A DNA stretch of 64,000 nucleotides from Pseudomonas putida (GCF_026625125.1 NZ_CP113097.1:2666001-2730000), one strand, 5' to 3'; positions 8,354 to 17,663 are shown, counted from the stretch's first letter. Translations and numbers: made by a program. Notes: generated from the letters alone by a model not told the origin.

Positions 8354-8382
8354 AGGTACAGCGCCACGAGCGCGCTGTACCT
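8354..8382. terminator. Inverted repeat between convergent csgG and RNase T2 genes
   Basis: Perfect 11-base arms (AGGTACAGCGC and its complement) with a 7-base loop sit between two convergent genes. The T-tract is weak on both sides, so it is a probable rather than certain bidirectional terminator. Confidence 0.5.
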
Positions 8383-8417
8383 TGGGATTGCCTTCTTTGC
8401 CCACCTGACCCCTGGCT

Positions 8418-9140
8418 TCAGGACGCAGGCTTGGCACCCGCCGGGATCCAGGTTTGCTTCGCTTGACATTGAACGCCGATCTGCAGGTTTTTTTCTTCCG
8501 TGTATGGGGTGCCGTTGTCGTCGACCAGGTAGAACACCTCGTGCAGGTACTGTTTGCCCTGCGGATCCTGGTAGCATCTGAACGCCGTGTTCTCAGGGAA
8601 GGCCTCGCGAATCTTCGAGAACGCGGTAGCGTTCCCCACCATCGCATTGAAGGCTTCATTGTCAAAACGCACGACTTTTCTCAAGTCGACGAAGTCCTGA
8701 AAGTACGCCTGCATACCCTTGCCTGAGCAGGTACCGTGTTTTCGCCACTCATGCGCGAACATGCCCATCGGCTCGCGGGTAACGATGTCCCGCAGGGCTT
8801 TGTTGGCAAGCACTGCATTCATGTCATCGGCGCTCATTGCACAGGCCTCGCCGTCGGTGCAGTCAGGGGACTGGGTGCAGTATTGGGGGTGACGGTTGGT
8901 GAGTTTGCCGATGCTTTCGCTGTAGGGCCATATACCGTGGGTGAGAAAGCGTTGCGGTGCCCGTTCACACCCTTCTGTCGAGGGCCGCATGATGCAGAAC
9001 GTGGGTTGCCAGGTGACGGAGTAGACCAGGTACTTGGAGGGCGGTGCATCGACATAGGCCTCTTCATTGCGATCCAGCGCCATGACGCGGGTTGCCCCGA
9101 CGAGGGTCAGCAGTAGCAGGGTGGTTGTCATCACACGCAT
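8418..9140 (-). CDS. Secreted ribonuclease T2 family protein
   Basis: A periplasmic or secreted ribonuclease of 240 residues that cleaves single-stranded RNA through 2',3'-cyclic phosphates. A signal peptide (MTTTLLLLTLVGATRVMA) follows a short N-terminus. Both catalytic segments of the T2 family are present: CAS1 as FLTHGIWPY (family form usually FTIHGLWP) and CAS2 as HEWRKHGTC, so the catalytic His, Glu and Lys are kept. Several Cys residues (CIM, CER, CTQ, CTD) suggest disulphides, as expected outside the cytoplasm. An AAGGGAG ribosome-binding site lies 8 bases before the ATG. Confidence 0.93.
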   Translation of the reverse strand: MRVMTTTLLLLTLVGATRVMALDRNEEAYVDAPPSKYLVYSVTWQPTFCIMRPSTEGCERAPQRFLTHGIWPYSESIGKLTNRHPQYCTQSPDCTDGEACAMSADDMNAVLANKALRDIVTREPMGMFAHEWRKHGTCSGKGMQAYFQDFVDLRKVVRFDNEAFNAMVGNATAFSKIREAFPENTAFRCYQDPQGKQYLHEVFYLVDDNGTPYTEEKNLQIGVQCQAKQTWIPAGAKPAS

Positions 9141-9253
9141 GGGTTCGCTCCCTTGAACCAGGCCGCCCGGGGAGTGGCGGCGTCAGCACAATTAACCGGG
9201 AGCAGGACGGCGCGCGTCTACTGGCAGAAATGTCGGGTGGCTTTTTGACTGCA

Positions 9254-9898
9254 TCACCCCGCCTTACGCAACGTCAGGTTGATCCGCCGCTCGCCCATCC
9301 GCGGATGCACGCCCGGCTTGATCGGCAATACCCCATGGAAGCGCAAGCGGTCCTCACCGCCCCAGACCAGCACATCGCCATGGCTCAACGCTATGCGGCT
9401 GGTCTTGTCCGAACGCTGGAAACCACCCAGCAGGAACACTGCCGGCAAGCCCAGCGATACCGACACGATTGGCTGGCCGAAGTCCGCTTCATCGCGATCC
9501 TGGTGCAGGCTCAGACGGGTGCCGGGCAGGTAGTGGTTGACCAGGCAGGCATCAGGCACGAACCCGTCGAAGCCTGCCGCGGCCGCAGCGCGCCCGGCCA
9601 GTTGAAGCAGCGCTTCAGGCAGGGCTGGCCAAGGCGCGCCGCTGACGGGGTCGGTCGGGCTGTATCGGTAACCCTGGGCGTCGCTGACCCAACCCAGGGA
9701 ACCGCAGTTGGTCAACGCCACCGCCATGTGCAGCCCGCCGGGCGTACGCATGTGCCGGAAGGGGGCTGCGCGAAGCACCGGGCGCAGGGCGTCGAGCAAC
9801 TGCTCGACGTGCGCAAGGGCAAAGCCGGGCAGCAGCACGGTGTGGCTGGCCAAGCGTTGTGGCTGGGGGCCGAACAGGTCGAGATCGGACTGGATCAT
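9254..9898 (-). CDS. alkB: DNA oxidative demethylase AlkB
   Basis: Fe(II)/2-oxoglutarate dioxygenase of 214 residues that repairs 1-methyladenine and 3-methylcytosine. It shows the AlkB core: NHYLPGTRLSLHQDRDEADF with the HxD iron ligands, the distal His in RLRFHGVLPI, and the 2-oxoglutarate/substrate motif RINLTLR (RxNxTxR) at the C-terminus. Length matches E. coli AlkB (216 residues). It is transcribed with the cupin gene upstream (42-base gap), while ada is not adjacent. Confidence 0.95.
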   Translation of the reverse strand: MIQSDLDLFGPQPQRLASHTVLLPGFALAHVEQLLDALRPVLRAAPFRHMRTPGGLHMAVALTNCGSLGWVSDAQGYRYSPTDPVSGAPWPALPEALLQLAGRAAAAAGFDGFVPDACLVNHYLPGTRLSLHQDRDEADFGQPIVSVSLGLPAVFLLGGFQRSDKTSRIALSHGDVLVWGGEDRLRFHGVLPIKPGVHPRMGERRINLTLRKAG

Positions 9899-9939
9899 GG
9901 TCGTGACGTCGAGGGATGTGTGTGGCCATTCTAACGCGC

Positions 9940-10293
9940 TCAGCAGGCCGGCCAGGGTTTTTCACTGCTATGGAACACGGCCAGCCACACGGTATGCGTG
10001 CCTTTGGCGGTCCATTCCACGCGATGGCGGCAATGGGCCGGGATGTCCAGGCAATCTCCCGGCCCCAGCAACCGTGTGTAGGCTTCGTGCTCGAGACGCA
10101 GGCCGGCGCTGCCGCTCAATAGCACGATCCATTCGCCTTCGGGCTGGTCGTACCAGAACCCGGGTGGGCTGCACTGGCCGCTGGAAACGATACGTTCGAT
10201 GCGCAGGCCCGGGCGTTTCAGCAGATCATCGACCCATTCCGGTGCGCCAGGGTCACACGGCGGGAGGTGGGTCAGGACGTTGGCAGGTGTCAT
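9940..10293 (-). CDS. Small cupin-domain protein
   Basis: A single-domain cupin of 117 residues. Cupin motif 1 is degenerate (PEGEWIVLLSGSAGLRLEHE) and motif 2 is GDCLDIPAHCRHRVEW, with His residues suitable for metal binding. Homologues with PGFWYDQPEGEWIVLLSG are common stand-alone cupins of unknown substrate. It is divergent from the LysR gene that follows (117-base gap) and co-directional with alkB. Confidence 0.82.
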   Translation of the reverse strand: MTPANVLTHLPPCDPGAPEWVDDLLKRPGLRIERIVSSGQCSPPGFWYDQPEGEWIVLLSGSAGLRLEHEAYTRLLGPGDCLDIPAHCRHRVEWTAKGTHTVWLAVFHSSEKPWPAC

Positions 10294-10410
10294 GGCAGAT
10301 CTCGCTGTAGGGGAGGTGTTGCACTATGGACTGGATCGAAATGCGGCGCGCTTCTTGACCAGCTATCTCGAATGTAAGACTTTTCTGAGACAAAACGCCA
10401 AAGGACTCAT

Positions 10411-11310
10411 ATGGACAAGCTTCTGGCAATGAAGATGTTCGCTGCCACTGTCGACGCCCAGGGCTTTTCCGCGGCAGCGCGCCAGCTTGGCGTTGCCACT
10501 TCGTCGGTCACCCGGCTGGTCGATGCACTGGAGTCGGCGCTGGGGGCCACCTTGCTCAACCGCTCCACGCGCCAGGTCACCCTGACTGAAGCAGGTGCCC
10601 GTTACTACGCCCGTGCACGTGAAATCTTCGACGCGCTGGATGAAGCCGATGCCAGTGTCGCCGACCGGGGCGAGGAACCGGTGGGCGTGCTGCGCTTGTG
10701 CCTGCCGGTTGAGTTCGGCCGCCGGGTGATTGCCCCACACCTGGGGCAGTTTCTGGCGCGCCATCGCGCTCTGGAGCTGGACATCGACATGAGTGACCGG
10801 GTCGATGACCTGCTGGGTGGCCGTTACGACGTGTCCATCAGGCTTGGCGACCCTGCGCCCAGCGATGAACTGGTGTGCCGGCAACTGGGCCGCTTCGAGC
10901 GCTGGCTGGTAGCAAGCCCTGACTATCTGGCCGGTCGCCAGCCCTTGCAGCACCCCGGTGAGTTGCTCGAGCACGCCTGCCTGCGCTTCAGCTATGGGCA
11001 GGTGGTGCGGCCTTGGCGCTTGCGGCTGGGCGATGAGGTGCTGGAGCTGGATGTCAGGGGCCCACTGCGCAGCGCCAACGCGGATCTGCTGCGTGAAGCT
11101 GCGCTGGCCGGCAGCGGCATCGCGCTGCTGGCTGACTGGCTGGTGCGCGAAGATGTCGCGGCCGGGCGCCTGCAACGTCTGTTCGATACCTGGCAGGTCA
11201 GCCCAGGCACCGCCAACGCCAGCATCAATGCCTTGTACCTGCCCAACCACCGCGGTTCGCGACGCGTGCAGGCCTTCGTCAGGTTCTGCGAAGCGCTGCT
11301 GGTGCCCTGA
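10411..11310 (+). CDS. LysR-family transcriptional regulator
   Basis: A DNA-binding regulator of 299 residues. The N-terminal winged helix-turn-helix spans about residues 1-60 (MKMFAATVDAQGFSAAARQLGVATSSVTRLVDALE), followed by a linker and a periplasmic-binding-like effector domain (LDIDMSDRVDDLLGGRYDVSIRLG). This is the subgroup that usually controls a neighbouring gene. The MFS transporter starting 113 bases downstream and the divergent cupin are the likely targets. AAAGGA lies 6-11 bases before the ATG. Confidence 0.93.
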   Translation: MDKLLAMKMFAATVDAQGFSAAARQLGVATSSVTRLVDALESALGATLLNRSTRQVTLTEAGARYYARAREIFDALDEADASVADRGEEPVGVLRLCLPVEFGRRVIAPHLGQFLARHRALELDIDMSDRVDDLLGGRYDVSIRLGDPAPSDELVCRQLGRFERWLVASPDYLAGRQPLQHPGELLEHACLRFSYGQVVRPWRLRLGDEVLELDVRGPLRSANADLLREAALAGSGIALLADWLVREDVAAGRLQRLFDTWQVSPGTANASINALYLPNHRGSRRVQAFVRFCEALLVP

Positions 11311-11423
11311 AGCACTGGCGTTGCGCAGGGTGCAAAGCCCCGTTGCGCCCAGGCCCGATTCTCCTGCCGGGGATCTACCGCTAAGGTGCCCTGCATATTC
11401 CAACTGATGCCGAGGAACCTCGC

Positions 11424-12632
11424 ATGAATCCCTCCCTAGCCGCTGCGCAGGCTACAGCTCCAGTACTGAGTCGTGGCCTGATCACCCTGCTGGCGTTCTG
11501 CTGCGGTGCTATCGTCGCCAATATCTATTACGCCCAGCCGATTGTCGGTTTGATTGCCCCGGACCTTGGGCTGTCGGCAGAGCGCGCCAGCCTGATCGTC
11601 TCATTGACCCAGTTGGGTTATGCGCTGGGCTTGCTGCTGCTGGTACCGCTGGCCGATCTCGTCGAAAACCGCCGGCTGATGATCTTCACCGCCGCGCTCG
11701 CTTGCGCCAGCCTGGTGTTGGCAGGGACCAGCAGCGCTGGCCAGGGGCTGTTGTTCCTGGGGTACGCGCTGCTGATCGGTTTCAGTTCGGTCGCCGTGCA
11801 GATGCTCATTCCGTTGGCAGCGCACCTGGCACCGGAGCAGCAGCGCGGGCGTGTGGTCGGCAACATCATGGGCGGCCTGTTGCTGGGCATCCTGCTGGCG
11901 CGGCCGCTGTCGAGCCTGGTGGCTGACCATTTCGGCTGGCGCATGGTGTTCATCGGTGCTGCGGGCCTGATGCTGGCGATCATCTTGCTATTGGTGCTGA
12001 CCCTGCCGCGCCGGGTACCCGACCACAAGGCCAGCTACGCGGCACTGATGCGCTCGTTGAGCGCACTGCTGCGACAGTACCCGGTGTTGCGCCAGCGCTC
12101 GCTGTACCAAGCGTTGATGTTCGCGGCGTTCAGCCTTTACTGGACGGCGGTTCCGCTGTTCCTGGTGGCAGAGCATGGCCTTTCGCAAAGCCAGATCGCG
12201 CTGTTTGCGCTGGTGGGTGCAGTCGGGGCCATTGCCGCGCCACTGGCCGGGCGCCTGGCTGATGCCGGCCATGCCCGCGCCGCTTCACTGCTGGCCTTGG
12301 TGTTGGCGCCTGTGGCGTTGCTGCTGGGGTTGACCGCACCGGGCTATAGCGTCATCGGCCTGGCAACGACCGGGGTACTGCTGGATTTTGCCGTGCAGAT
12401 GAACATGGTCATCGGCCAGCGCGAGGTCTACGCGCTGGACCCGGCCAGCCGTGGGCGGCTCAATGCGCTGTACATGACGAGCATTTTCCTCGGCGGTGCA
12501 TTGGGTTCGGCAGCGGCCAGCGCGGTGTTTGCCGATTATGGCTGGCAGGGTGTGGCAGTGTTGGGAGCTGCGTTACCGGGCCTGGCGTTGCTGGTGTTCC
12601 TTCTGGTGGAACGCCGCGAACCTGCCCGTTGA
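11424..12632 (+). CDS. MFS transporter, drug:H+ antiporter type
   Basis: An inner-membrane major facilitator of 402 residues with about 12 hydrophobic segments. It begins with GLITLLAFCCGAIVANIYYAQPIV and carries the family A-loop LADLVENRRLMI. Family members export amino acids, nucleosides or drugs; the substrate cannot be read from the sequence. The LysR gene just upstream on the same strand probably regulates it. It ends three bases before the convergent LysE gene, with no visible terminator in between. Confidence 0.9.
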   Translation: MNPSLAAAQATAPVLSRGLITLLAFCCGAIVANIYYAQPIVGLIAPDLGLSAERASLIVSLTQLGYALGLLLLVPLADLVENRRLMIFTAALACASLVLAGTSSAGQGLLFLGYALLIGFSSVAVQMLIPLAAHLAPEQQRGRVVGNIMGGLLLGILLARPLSSLVADHFGWRMVFIGAAGLMLAIILLLVLTLPRRVPDHKASYAALMRSLSALLRQYPVLRQRSLYQALMFAAFSLYWTAVPLFLVAEHGLSQSQIALFALVGAVGAIAAPLAGRLADAGHARAASLLALVLAPVALLLGLTAPGYSVIGLATTGVLLDFAVQMNMVIGQREVYALDPASRGRLNALYMTSIFLGGALGSAAASAVFADYGWQGVAVLGAALPGLALLVFLLVERREPAR

Positions 12633-12635
12633 GCC

Positions 12636-13247
12636 CTAGCGGCCCAGCGGCAGTGCCACCCCGATCAACGCGAACATACCCCCACAGCAGCGATTGAAAC
12701 CCTTGCCACCTCTGGCCAGCCAGGGCCTGATACGAAACGCCAACCGCGCCAGCAGGTACTCGACCATGAATTCCACGCTGGCGAAGGTGGCGGCCATGAT
12801 CAGGAACTGCATGAGCAAGCCGCGCTGGGGGTCGATGAACTGCGGCAGGAACGCGCCGTAGAACAGCAGTACCTTGGGGTTGGCCATGGCCGACAGCAGG
12901 CCTTGGCGGAACAGCCCGGCATTGCTCAACTGCGCGGCTCGCGCGTCCATCTCAAGGTGCAAGGCCGGGCTGCGCCAGAGCGCGATCCCCAACCACACCA
13001 GGTAGGCGCCACCGACCCACTTCAACACCGTCAGCAGCGCCGCTGACGTTTGCAGCAGGGCCGTCAGCCCGAACATGGCCAGGGCGATCAGCGCACTGAA
13101 GCCGAACACGCCGCCAACGATGGTGAACAAGGTGCGGTGAGCGCCATACAGCGCGCCATGGGTCAGTGCCAGCAAGCTGTTCGGCCCTGGGGTCAGCGAC
13201 AGGCCGATGCTTGCCAGCAGGTAAATGAGCCAGGTATCAAGAGCCAT
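12636..13247 (-). CDS. LysE/RhtB-family amino-acid exporter
   Basis: An inner-membrane protein of 203 residues with six predicted helices. The family signature near the N-terminus is intact (LASIGLSLTPGPNSLLALTHGALYG). The conserved NPKVLLFYGAFLPQFIDP lies in the middle. Exports amino acids or related compounds; the exact substrate is unknown. Confidence 0.92.
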   Translation of the reverse strand: MALDTWLIYLLASIGLSLTPGPNSLLALTHGALYGAHRTLFTIVGGVFGFSALIALAMFGLTALLQTSAALLTVLKWVGGAYLVWLGIALWRSPALHLEMDARAAQLSNAGLFRQGLLSAMANPKVLLFYGAFLPQFIDPQRGLLMQFLIMAATFASVEFMVEYLLARLAFRIRPWLARGGKGFNRCCGGMFALIGVALPLGR

Positions 13248-13336
13248 GTCATGCGCCTTTTTCTTATCGGTGTGTTCAGCTGTTCAGTCCAGCGACCGTT
13301 CGCCAGCCGCAACGCGTAGGTGCTGCGTAACGGGGC

Positions 13337-14188
13337 TCACTGCGGTGTGCCGAACAACCCCGTCCAATAGATGCCCGCATCGCTTTTCGGGTCCACGGCA
13401 TAGGCGGCCCCCATTTCGCGGAAGTCCGGGTTCATCAGGGTTGCGCAATGCCCGGGGCTGGCCAACCAGCCATCCACCACCTTCTGCGCCGAGTCGCGCC
13501 CGGCTGCGATGTTCTCACCAATCTGCTGGTACAGGTAGCCGGCCAGTTCAGCGCGGTCACCTGGGGTGCGGCCGTCGCGGTCGATGTGGTCGAAGAAATT
13601 CTGGTTGGCCATGGCCCTGGTATGGTTGGCCGCCACCCCCGCCAGCACAGTGCTCCAGCCAAGCGCGGGTGCCGGGGCAAAAGGTTGGCCGCCGCATTGC
13701 CGGGGTGCCTTGCGCGCAGTGTTGATCGCCTGCAGGACTTTTTGCCCCTCAGCCTGCCAGTCGCCCAGGCGCCCGCTGAGCAATGGGCGCGCCAGTACGA
13801 TGCGCCAGTCACGGCCTTCCTGGCTGACGCCGATGTCGACGAACTGTGGGTCGAGCACCACCTGGCAGAAGCTTTCCTGGATGGCATGCATGGCGGCGCG
13901 CGCATCGCGCGGGCCGGACAGGCTGATGGCCTGAACGTTGACCATGGGGTAGGCCGCGCGGGTCATGGCCTGCTGGAGGTCGCGCGTACCTTCGGGCGAC
14001 AGCGCCAGGCGGGTATCGCTGTTCAACGGCGGCAGCTCAAGCGATGCTTCATCGCCGCAGGGTTGGGCCTGGCTGCGGTAGGCATTGATCGAATCGATCA
14101 GTTGCGCTTCTTCGCCGTTGGCAGCCAGGCTCGAAGTCGAAACGGCCAGGCTTAACGACAAGGCGGCAACGGATGACAGGACGCGCAT
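13337..14188 (-). CDS. Secreted CAP/SCP-domain protein
   Basis: An exported protein of 283 residues. The ATG at 14188 is chosen because it has an AGGGAGATCC ribosome-binding site and begins a good signal peptide (MRVLSSVAALSLSLAVSTSSLAA). The C-terminal half (about residues 155-283) is a CAP domain: INTARKAPRQCGG, ANHTRAMANQNFFDHIDRDGRTPGDRAELAGY, GENIAAG, and WLASPGHCATLMNPDFREMGAAY, the bacterial CAP pattern with the His/Glu cavity residues. Function in bacteria is poorly known. Confidence 0.9.
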   Translation of the reverse strand: MRVLSSVAALSLSLAVSTSSLAANGEEAQLIDSINAYRSQAQPCGDEASLELPPLNSDTRLALSPEGTRDLQQAMTRAAYPMVNVQAISLSGPRDARAAMHAIQESFCQVVLDPQFVDIGVSQEGRDWRIVLARPLLSGRLGDWQAEGQKVLQAINTARKAPRQCGGQPFAPAPALGWSTVLAGVAANHTRAMANQNFFDHIDRDGRTPGDRAELAGYLYQQIGENIAAGRDSAQKVVDGWLASPGHCATLMNPDFREMGAAYAVDPKSDAGIYWTGLFGTPQ

Positions 14189-14433
14189 GTGGATCTCCCT
14201 GTGGCTGGCAGCGTCTTGGTGTGCGCTGCTCATCCTACACAAGCCCAAGGCTTTTGGCCCGGTGTCGTGCAAAGCAATGAAAACACCAGCAATGGCTTGC
14301 AGGCGGCAAAAGAGGTGGTAGACCGCGGGCCGCCGTAAAAGTGCGATGAGTTGCCACGCATTGTCGGGGCTTGAGTTTGACTGCACGGCGTGGGTAAACG
14401 TTCGTTGGCGTCAGGGCGCGACGATCACCCGGC

Positions 14434-15045
14434 TCAGCGTGCCAACGCCTGGTTGGGTTTGTAGAACAAGAAGCGCCCTGTCTGGGCGGTCCTGCGGTAG
14501 GCCTTGGCCCAGTCGGGGTGCACGGTGCGGTCGTGGAAGTACAGCGCGCCGCCGGTGGTGTCCTTGAGCTGCTGGTTGAGCGCCTTGCGCGCGATCTCTT
14601 TGGCGATGTCGTAGCGTTGCGGCTCCTCGACCTGGTCGGCGCGCCCGTCACACCACCAGGAAAACTGGCAGGACTTGCTCTCCACCCCTTGCTTGACCAC
14701 ACCGCAGATGGTGTCGGGGAAACCGTCCTTGCCCAGGCGGTTGAGCACCACGCTGGCCACAGCGCTCATGTCCTGTTCATCGGCACCTTTGGCTTCCCAG
14801 TAGATCGTGCGTGCCAGGCAGGTGATGCTGTCGTCCAGCGGTGCCTGGCCTGCGGGGTCGACTGCCTTGACCTCACTGGGCGTCAGGGTTTCGGCTTTTT
14901 TCGGTGCAGGCGCATCTTCGACCACCTTCTCTTCAAGCACCTCGGCTTTGTCCTCGGCAACGGTGGCCTTGGCAGTGTCAGCAGCATTCAATGGGCCTGC
15001 GAGCAGGGCTGAGGTGAAGCCGATTACCATCCACGATAGGCGCAT
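14434..15045 (-). CDS. SleB-like cell-wall hydrolase, exported
   Basis: A protein of 203 residues with a signal peptide (MRLSWMVIGFTSALLAGPLNA), an acidic/Lys-rich linker of about 45 residues, and a Hydrolase_2 (SleB) domain: CLARTIYWEAKGADEQDMSAVASVVLNR, then CQFSWWCDG and ALYFHDRTVHPDWA. The conserved catalytic Glu of the family is in YWEAKG. It probably cleaves peptidoglycan glycan strands. The start at 15045 is preferred over an upstream in-frame ATG because it begins the signal peptide. Confidence 0.9.
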   Translation of the reverse strand: MRLSWMVIGFTSALLAGPLNAADTAKATVAEDKAEVLEEKVVEDAPAPKKAETLTPSEVKAVDPAGQAPLDDSITCLARTIYWEAKGADEQDMSAVASVVLNRLGKDGFPDTICGVVKQGVESKSCQFSWWCDGRADQVEEPQRYDIAKEIARKALNQQLKDTTGGALYFHDRTVHPDWAKAYRRTAQTGRFLFYKPNQALAR

Positions 15046-15093
15046 GGTGCAGGTTCCGAAGTGTGTGCTGATCCTCAGTCTAGCCAAGCGTAT

Positions 15094-16011
15094 TCAATTG
15101 AGCGAAAGCATTAACACCAAAGGCAGGGTTACCGCGGCGGCTACGGTCTGCAAGGCGATGATGGTCGCCATCAACGGCGCGTTGCCGCCCATTTGCCGCG
15201 CCATGACATAGGACGACGATGCTGTAGGCAATGCCTGGAACAACACCGCCACCACCGCCGCCTGGCCACTCAGGCCGAGCAGGCGGCACAGGCCCCAGGT
15301 GGTCAGCGGCATGACCAGGAACTTGAAGGTCGACGCCGCCAGCAGCGGGCGCACCTGTTGGCCGACGCTGGCGCCGCCCAGTGCCGCGCCTACACACAAA
15401 AGGCCCAGGGGCAGGGCGGCCTGGCCCAGCGCCTTGATCGTTGGCTCGATGCCCGCGGGTAGCCCCAGCCCCGTGACGCGCAGCAGCAGCCCGCCGGCAC
15501 AGCCAACGATCAGCGGGTTGGCGAAGATCGCCCGCAGCACGGTGGCCGGGGAGCTGTGGCGTGCGCTGAAGCGGGCGAACACCAGCACGCAGAGCAGGTT
15601 CACCAACGGCACGATGGCGGCATTGGCCACCGCTGCCAGGGCAATGCCTGCACTGCCGTAGAGCCCGGCGGCCAGGGTAGCGCCAATATAGTTGTTGAAC
15701 CGCACTCCACCCTGAAACACCGAGGTGAAGTCTGCGCCATCGTGGTTCACCGCACCTTGATACAGCACCAGCAGCGCGGCGCCGAGCAAGGTGGAGAGCA
15801 TCAGCACACCGACCATGCCCAGCACTGGCACACCCTCGAGGTTGGCGGTCGCCAGGCCATGAAGGAACAGCGATGGCAGCAGCACGAAGTAGCTCAGGCG
15901 TTCGGCACCAGGCCAGAAGGTTTCGGCAAGAAAACCGCGTACGCGCAGGAATGTGCCCAGGGCGATCAGCAGGATGATGGGAACCAGCGTGGTCAGCAGG
16001 AGGTGGAGCAT
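15094..16011 (-). CDS. AEC-family transporter (auxin efflux carrier-like)
   Basis: An inner-membrane carrier of 305 residues with about ten hydrophobic segments. It starts MLHLLLTTLVPIILLIALG and has GGVRFNNYIGATLAAGLYG and the C-terminal ALPTASSSYVMARQMGG that characterise the AEC/malate-permease-like family. The substrate is unknown. A second, diverged AEC gene lies at 21310. Confidence 0.88.
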   Translation of the reverse strand: MLHLLLTTLVPIILLIALGTFLRVRGFLAETFWPGAERLSYFVLLPSLFLHGLATANLEGVPVLGMVGVLMLSTLLGAALLVLYQGAVNHDGADFTSVFQGGVRFNNYIGATLAAGLYGSAGIALAAVANAAIVPLVNLLCVLVFARFSARHSSPATVLRAIFANPLIVGCAGGLLLRVTGLGLPAGIEPTIKALGQAALPLGLLCVGAALGGASVGQQVRPLLAASTFKFLVMPLTTWGLCRLLGLSGQAAVVAVLFQALPTASSSYVMARQMGGNAPLMATIIALQTVAAAVTLPLVLMLSLN

Positions 16012-16211
16012 GGGCGGGATCCGTGGCCGGGTAACGGCCACAGGTTAGCGTGGCTGGCGGGTTGGATGAAACGCTTGTTTCGGCTCTGAAGGATGCGCTG
16101 ATGGGTTTGGGTGGAAGTATTTCATTCTGTGGCCGGATTGAATGCCTGCCAACCTGTGCAGTCCCACCTGTTAGGTGGGTAACCGTTCACCTCAAACCAT
16201 GGAGATACATC

Positions 16212-16727
16212 ATGAAAGCAGTGGTATTCAGTGCCTTGCTGGCCACGGCCGGCCTGGCCCAGGCTGCGCAGACCGTGGAACTGCAACTGGCCACCCCGGA
16301 TGGCCCAGGAAAAGCGATCGGCACCGTCAGCATCGAACAGAGCAAGTACGGCGCCGTGCTCACCCCAGACCTCAAAGACTTGCCACCGGGTATCCATGGC
16401 TTCCACCTGCACCAGAAGCCTTCATGCGCACCTGCCGAGGAAAATGGCAAGCCTGTGCCTGCAGGTGCAGCGGGCGGCCACTGGGATCCGGACTCGACCA
16501 ATGCACACAAGGGCCCTTACGACGACAGTGGCCACCGCGGTGACCTGCCGGCGCTGTATGTGGGCGCAGATGGCAAGGCCACCTACCCGGTACTGGCCCC
16601 ACGCCTGAAGGCGTCGGACTTCAAAGGGCACGCGCTGATGGTGCATGCCGGGGGCGATAACCACAGCGACCACCCCGAGAAGCTTGGTGGCGGTGGTGCG
16701 CGGGTGGCTTGCGGGGTGGTTCAGTAG
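16212..16727 (+). CDS. sodC: Periplasmic Cu/Zn superoxide dismutase
   Basis: An enzyme of 171 residues converting superoxide to hydrogen peroxide in the periplasm. A signal peptide (MKAVVFSALLATAGLAQA) precedes the mature enzyme. Metal ligands appear as GFHLHQK, GGHWDPD, NAHKGPYDDSGHRGDLPAL and MVHAGGDNHSDHPEKLGGGGARVACGVV. The two Cys for the conserved disulphide (SCAPA and VACGV) are present. A GGAGATAC ribosome-binding site is at the ATG, and a strong terminator follows. Confidence 0.96.
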   Translation: MKAVVFSALLATAGLAQAAQTVELQLATPDGPGKAIGTVSIEQSKYGAVLTPDLKDLPPGIHGFHLHQKPSCAPAEENGKPVPAGAAGGHWDPDSTNAHKGPYDDSGHRGDLPALYVGADGKATYPVLAPRLKASDFKGHALMVHAGGDNHSDHPEKLGGGGARVACGVVQ

Positions 16728-16784
16728 GCTGCCTTAAGCGTGCAGGGCGACGTCGGCAGGCCTTAACCCAGTGTGCTGCAAACA

Positions 16785-16810
16785 CAAAGCCCGCCAGATA
16801 GCGGGCTTTG
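16785..16810. terminator. Rho-independent terminator between sodC and the allE-like gene
   Basis: Arms CAAAGCCCGC and GCGGGCTTTG with a 6-base loop, placed between convergent genes. It lies 16 bases beyond the stop of the minus-strand gene and 57 beyond that of sodC, and probably serves both. Confidence 0.75.
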
Positions 16811-16826
16811 CGACAGCCTCGAGGGC

Positions 16827-17663
16827 TTAACGCTGCGGGTTCAGGGTCAGGTGCACGTGACGGTTGACGTCTTTGTACAGCAGGTAGCTGAACTTGCCTG
16901 GGCCGCCGGCATAGCAGGCTTGCGGGCAGAATGCACGCAGCCACATGAAGTCGCCGGCTTCCACTTCGACCCAGTCTTGGTTCAAGCGGTACACCGCCTT
17001 GCCTTCCAGCACGTACAGGCCATGTTCCATGACGTGGGTTTCAGCGAACGGAATCACGCCGCCGGGCTGGAAGGTGACGATGTTGACGTGCATGTCGTGG
17101 CGCATGTCGGCCATGTCGACGAAGCGGGTAGTGACCCAGCGGCCTTCGGTACCCGGCATTTCGATGACAGTGGCGTTGTCGCGGTGGGTGACGAACGACT
17201 CAGGGATGTCCAGGCCTTCGACCTTCTGGTAGTGCTTGCGCAGCCAGTGGAAGGTGACGTTGGATTTGCTGTTGTTGCGCAGGCTCCACTCGGCGCCTGG
17301 GGCAAGGAACGCGTAACCGCCCTGGCCCAGGGTGTGATGCTTGCCTTCGACGGTGATGTCGATTTCGCCTTCGACGACGAATACCACGGCTTCGGCGTTA
17401 GGGTCCAGCTCTGGGCGCTCGCTGCCGCCTTCGGGGGCCACTTCGACGATGTACTGGGCGAAGGTTTCGGCGAAGCCGGTGAGTGGGCGTGCGATGACCC
17501 ACATGCGCATCTTGTCCCAGAACGGCAGGTGGCTGGTGACGATGTCACGCATCACACCTTTAGGGATCACGGCGTAGGCTTCGGTGAACATGGCACGGTC
17601 AGTCAACAGCTCGGTTTGAGCCGGGTGCCCACCGTGGGGGGCGAAGTAGGAGTGATTCGACAT
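16827..17663 (-). CDS. allE: (S)-ureidoglycine aminohydrolase, bicupin
   Basis: A cytosolic bicupin of 278 residues that releases ammonia from (S)-ureidoglycine in allantoin catabolism. Recognised by SYFAPHGGHPAQTELLTDRAMFTEAYAVIPKGVMRDIV, by the first cupin (EAVVFVVEGEIDITVEGK, GGYAFLAPG) and by the C-terminal cupin with metal ligands in FAETHVMEHGLYVLEGKAVY and EAGDFMWLRAFCPQACYAGG. The ATG at 17663 gives the standard N-terminus MSNHSYF. Other allantoin genes are not seen nearby, so it may be separated from its pathway here. Confidence 0.9.
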   Translation of the reverse strand: MSNHSYFAPHGGHPAQTELLTDRAMFTEAYAVIPKGVMRDIVTSHLPFWDKMRMWVIARPLTGFAETFAQYIVEVAPEGGSERPELDPNAEAVVFVVEGEIDITVEGKHHTLGQGGYAFLAPGAEWSLRNNSKSNVTFHWLRKHYQKVEGLDIPESFVTHRDNATVIEMPGTEGRWVTTRFVDMADMRHDMHVNIVTFQPGGVIPFAETHVMEHGLYVLEGKAVYRLNQDWVEVEAGDFMWLRAFCPQACYAGGPGKFSYLLYKDVNRHVHLTLNPQR

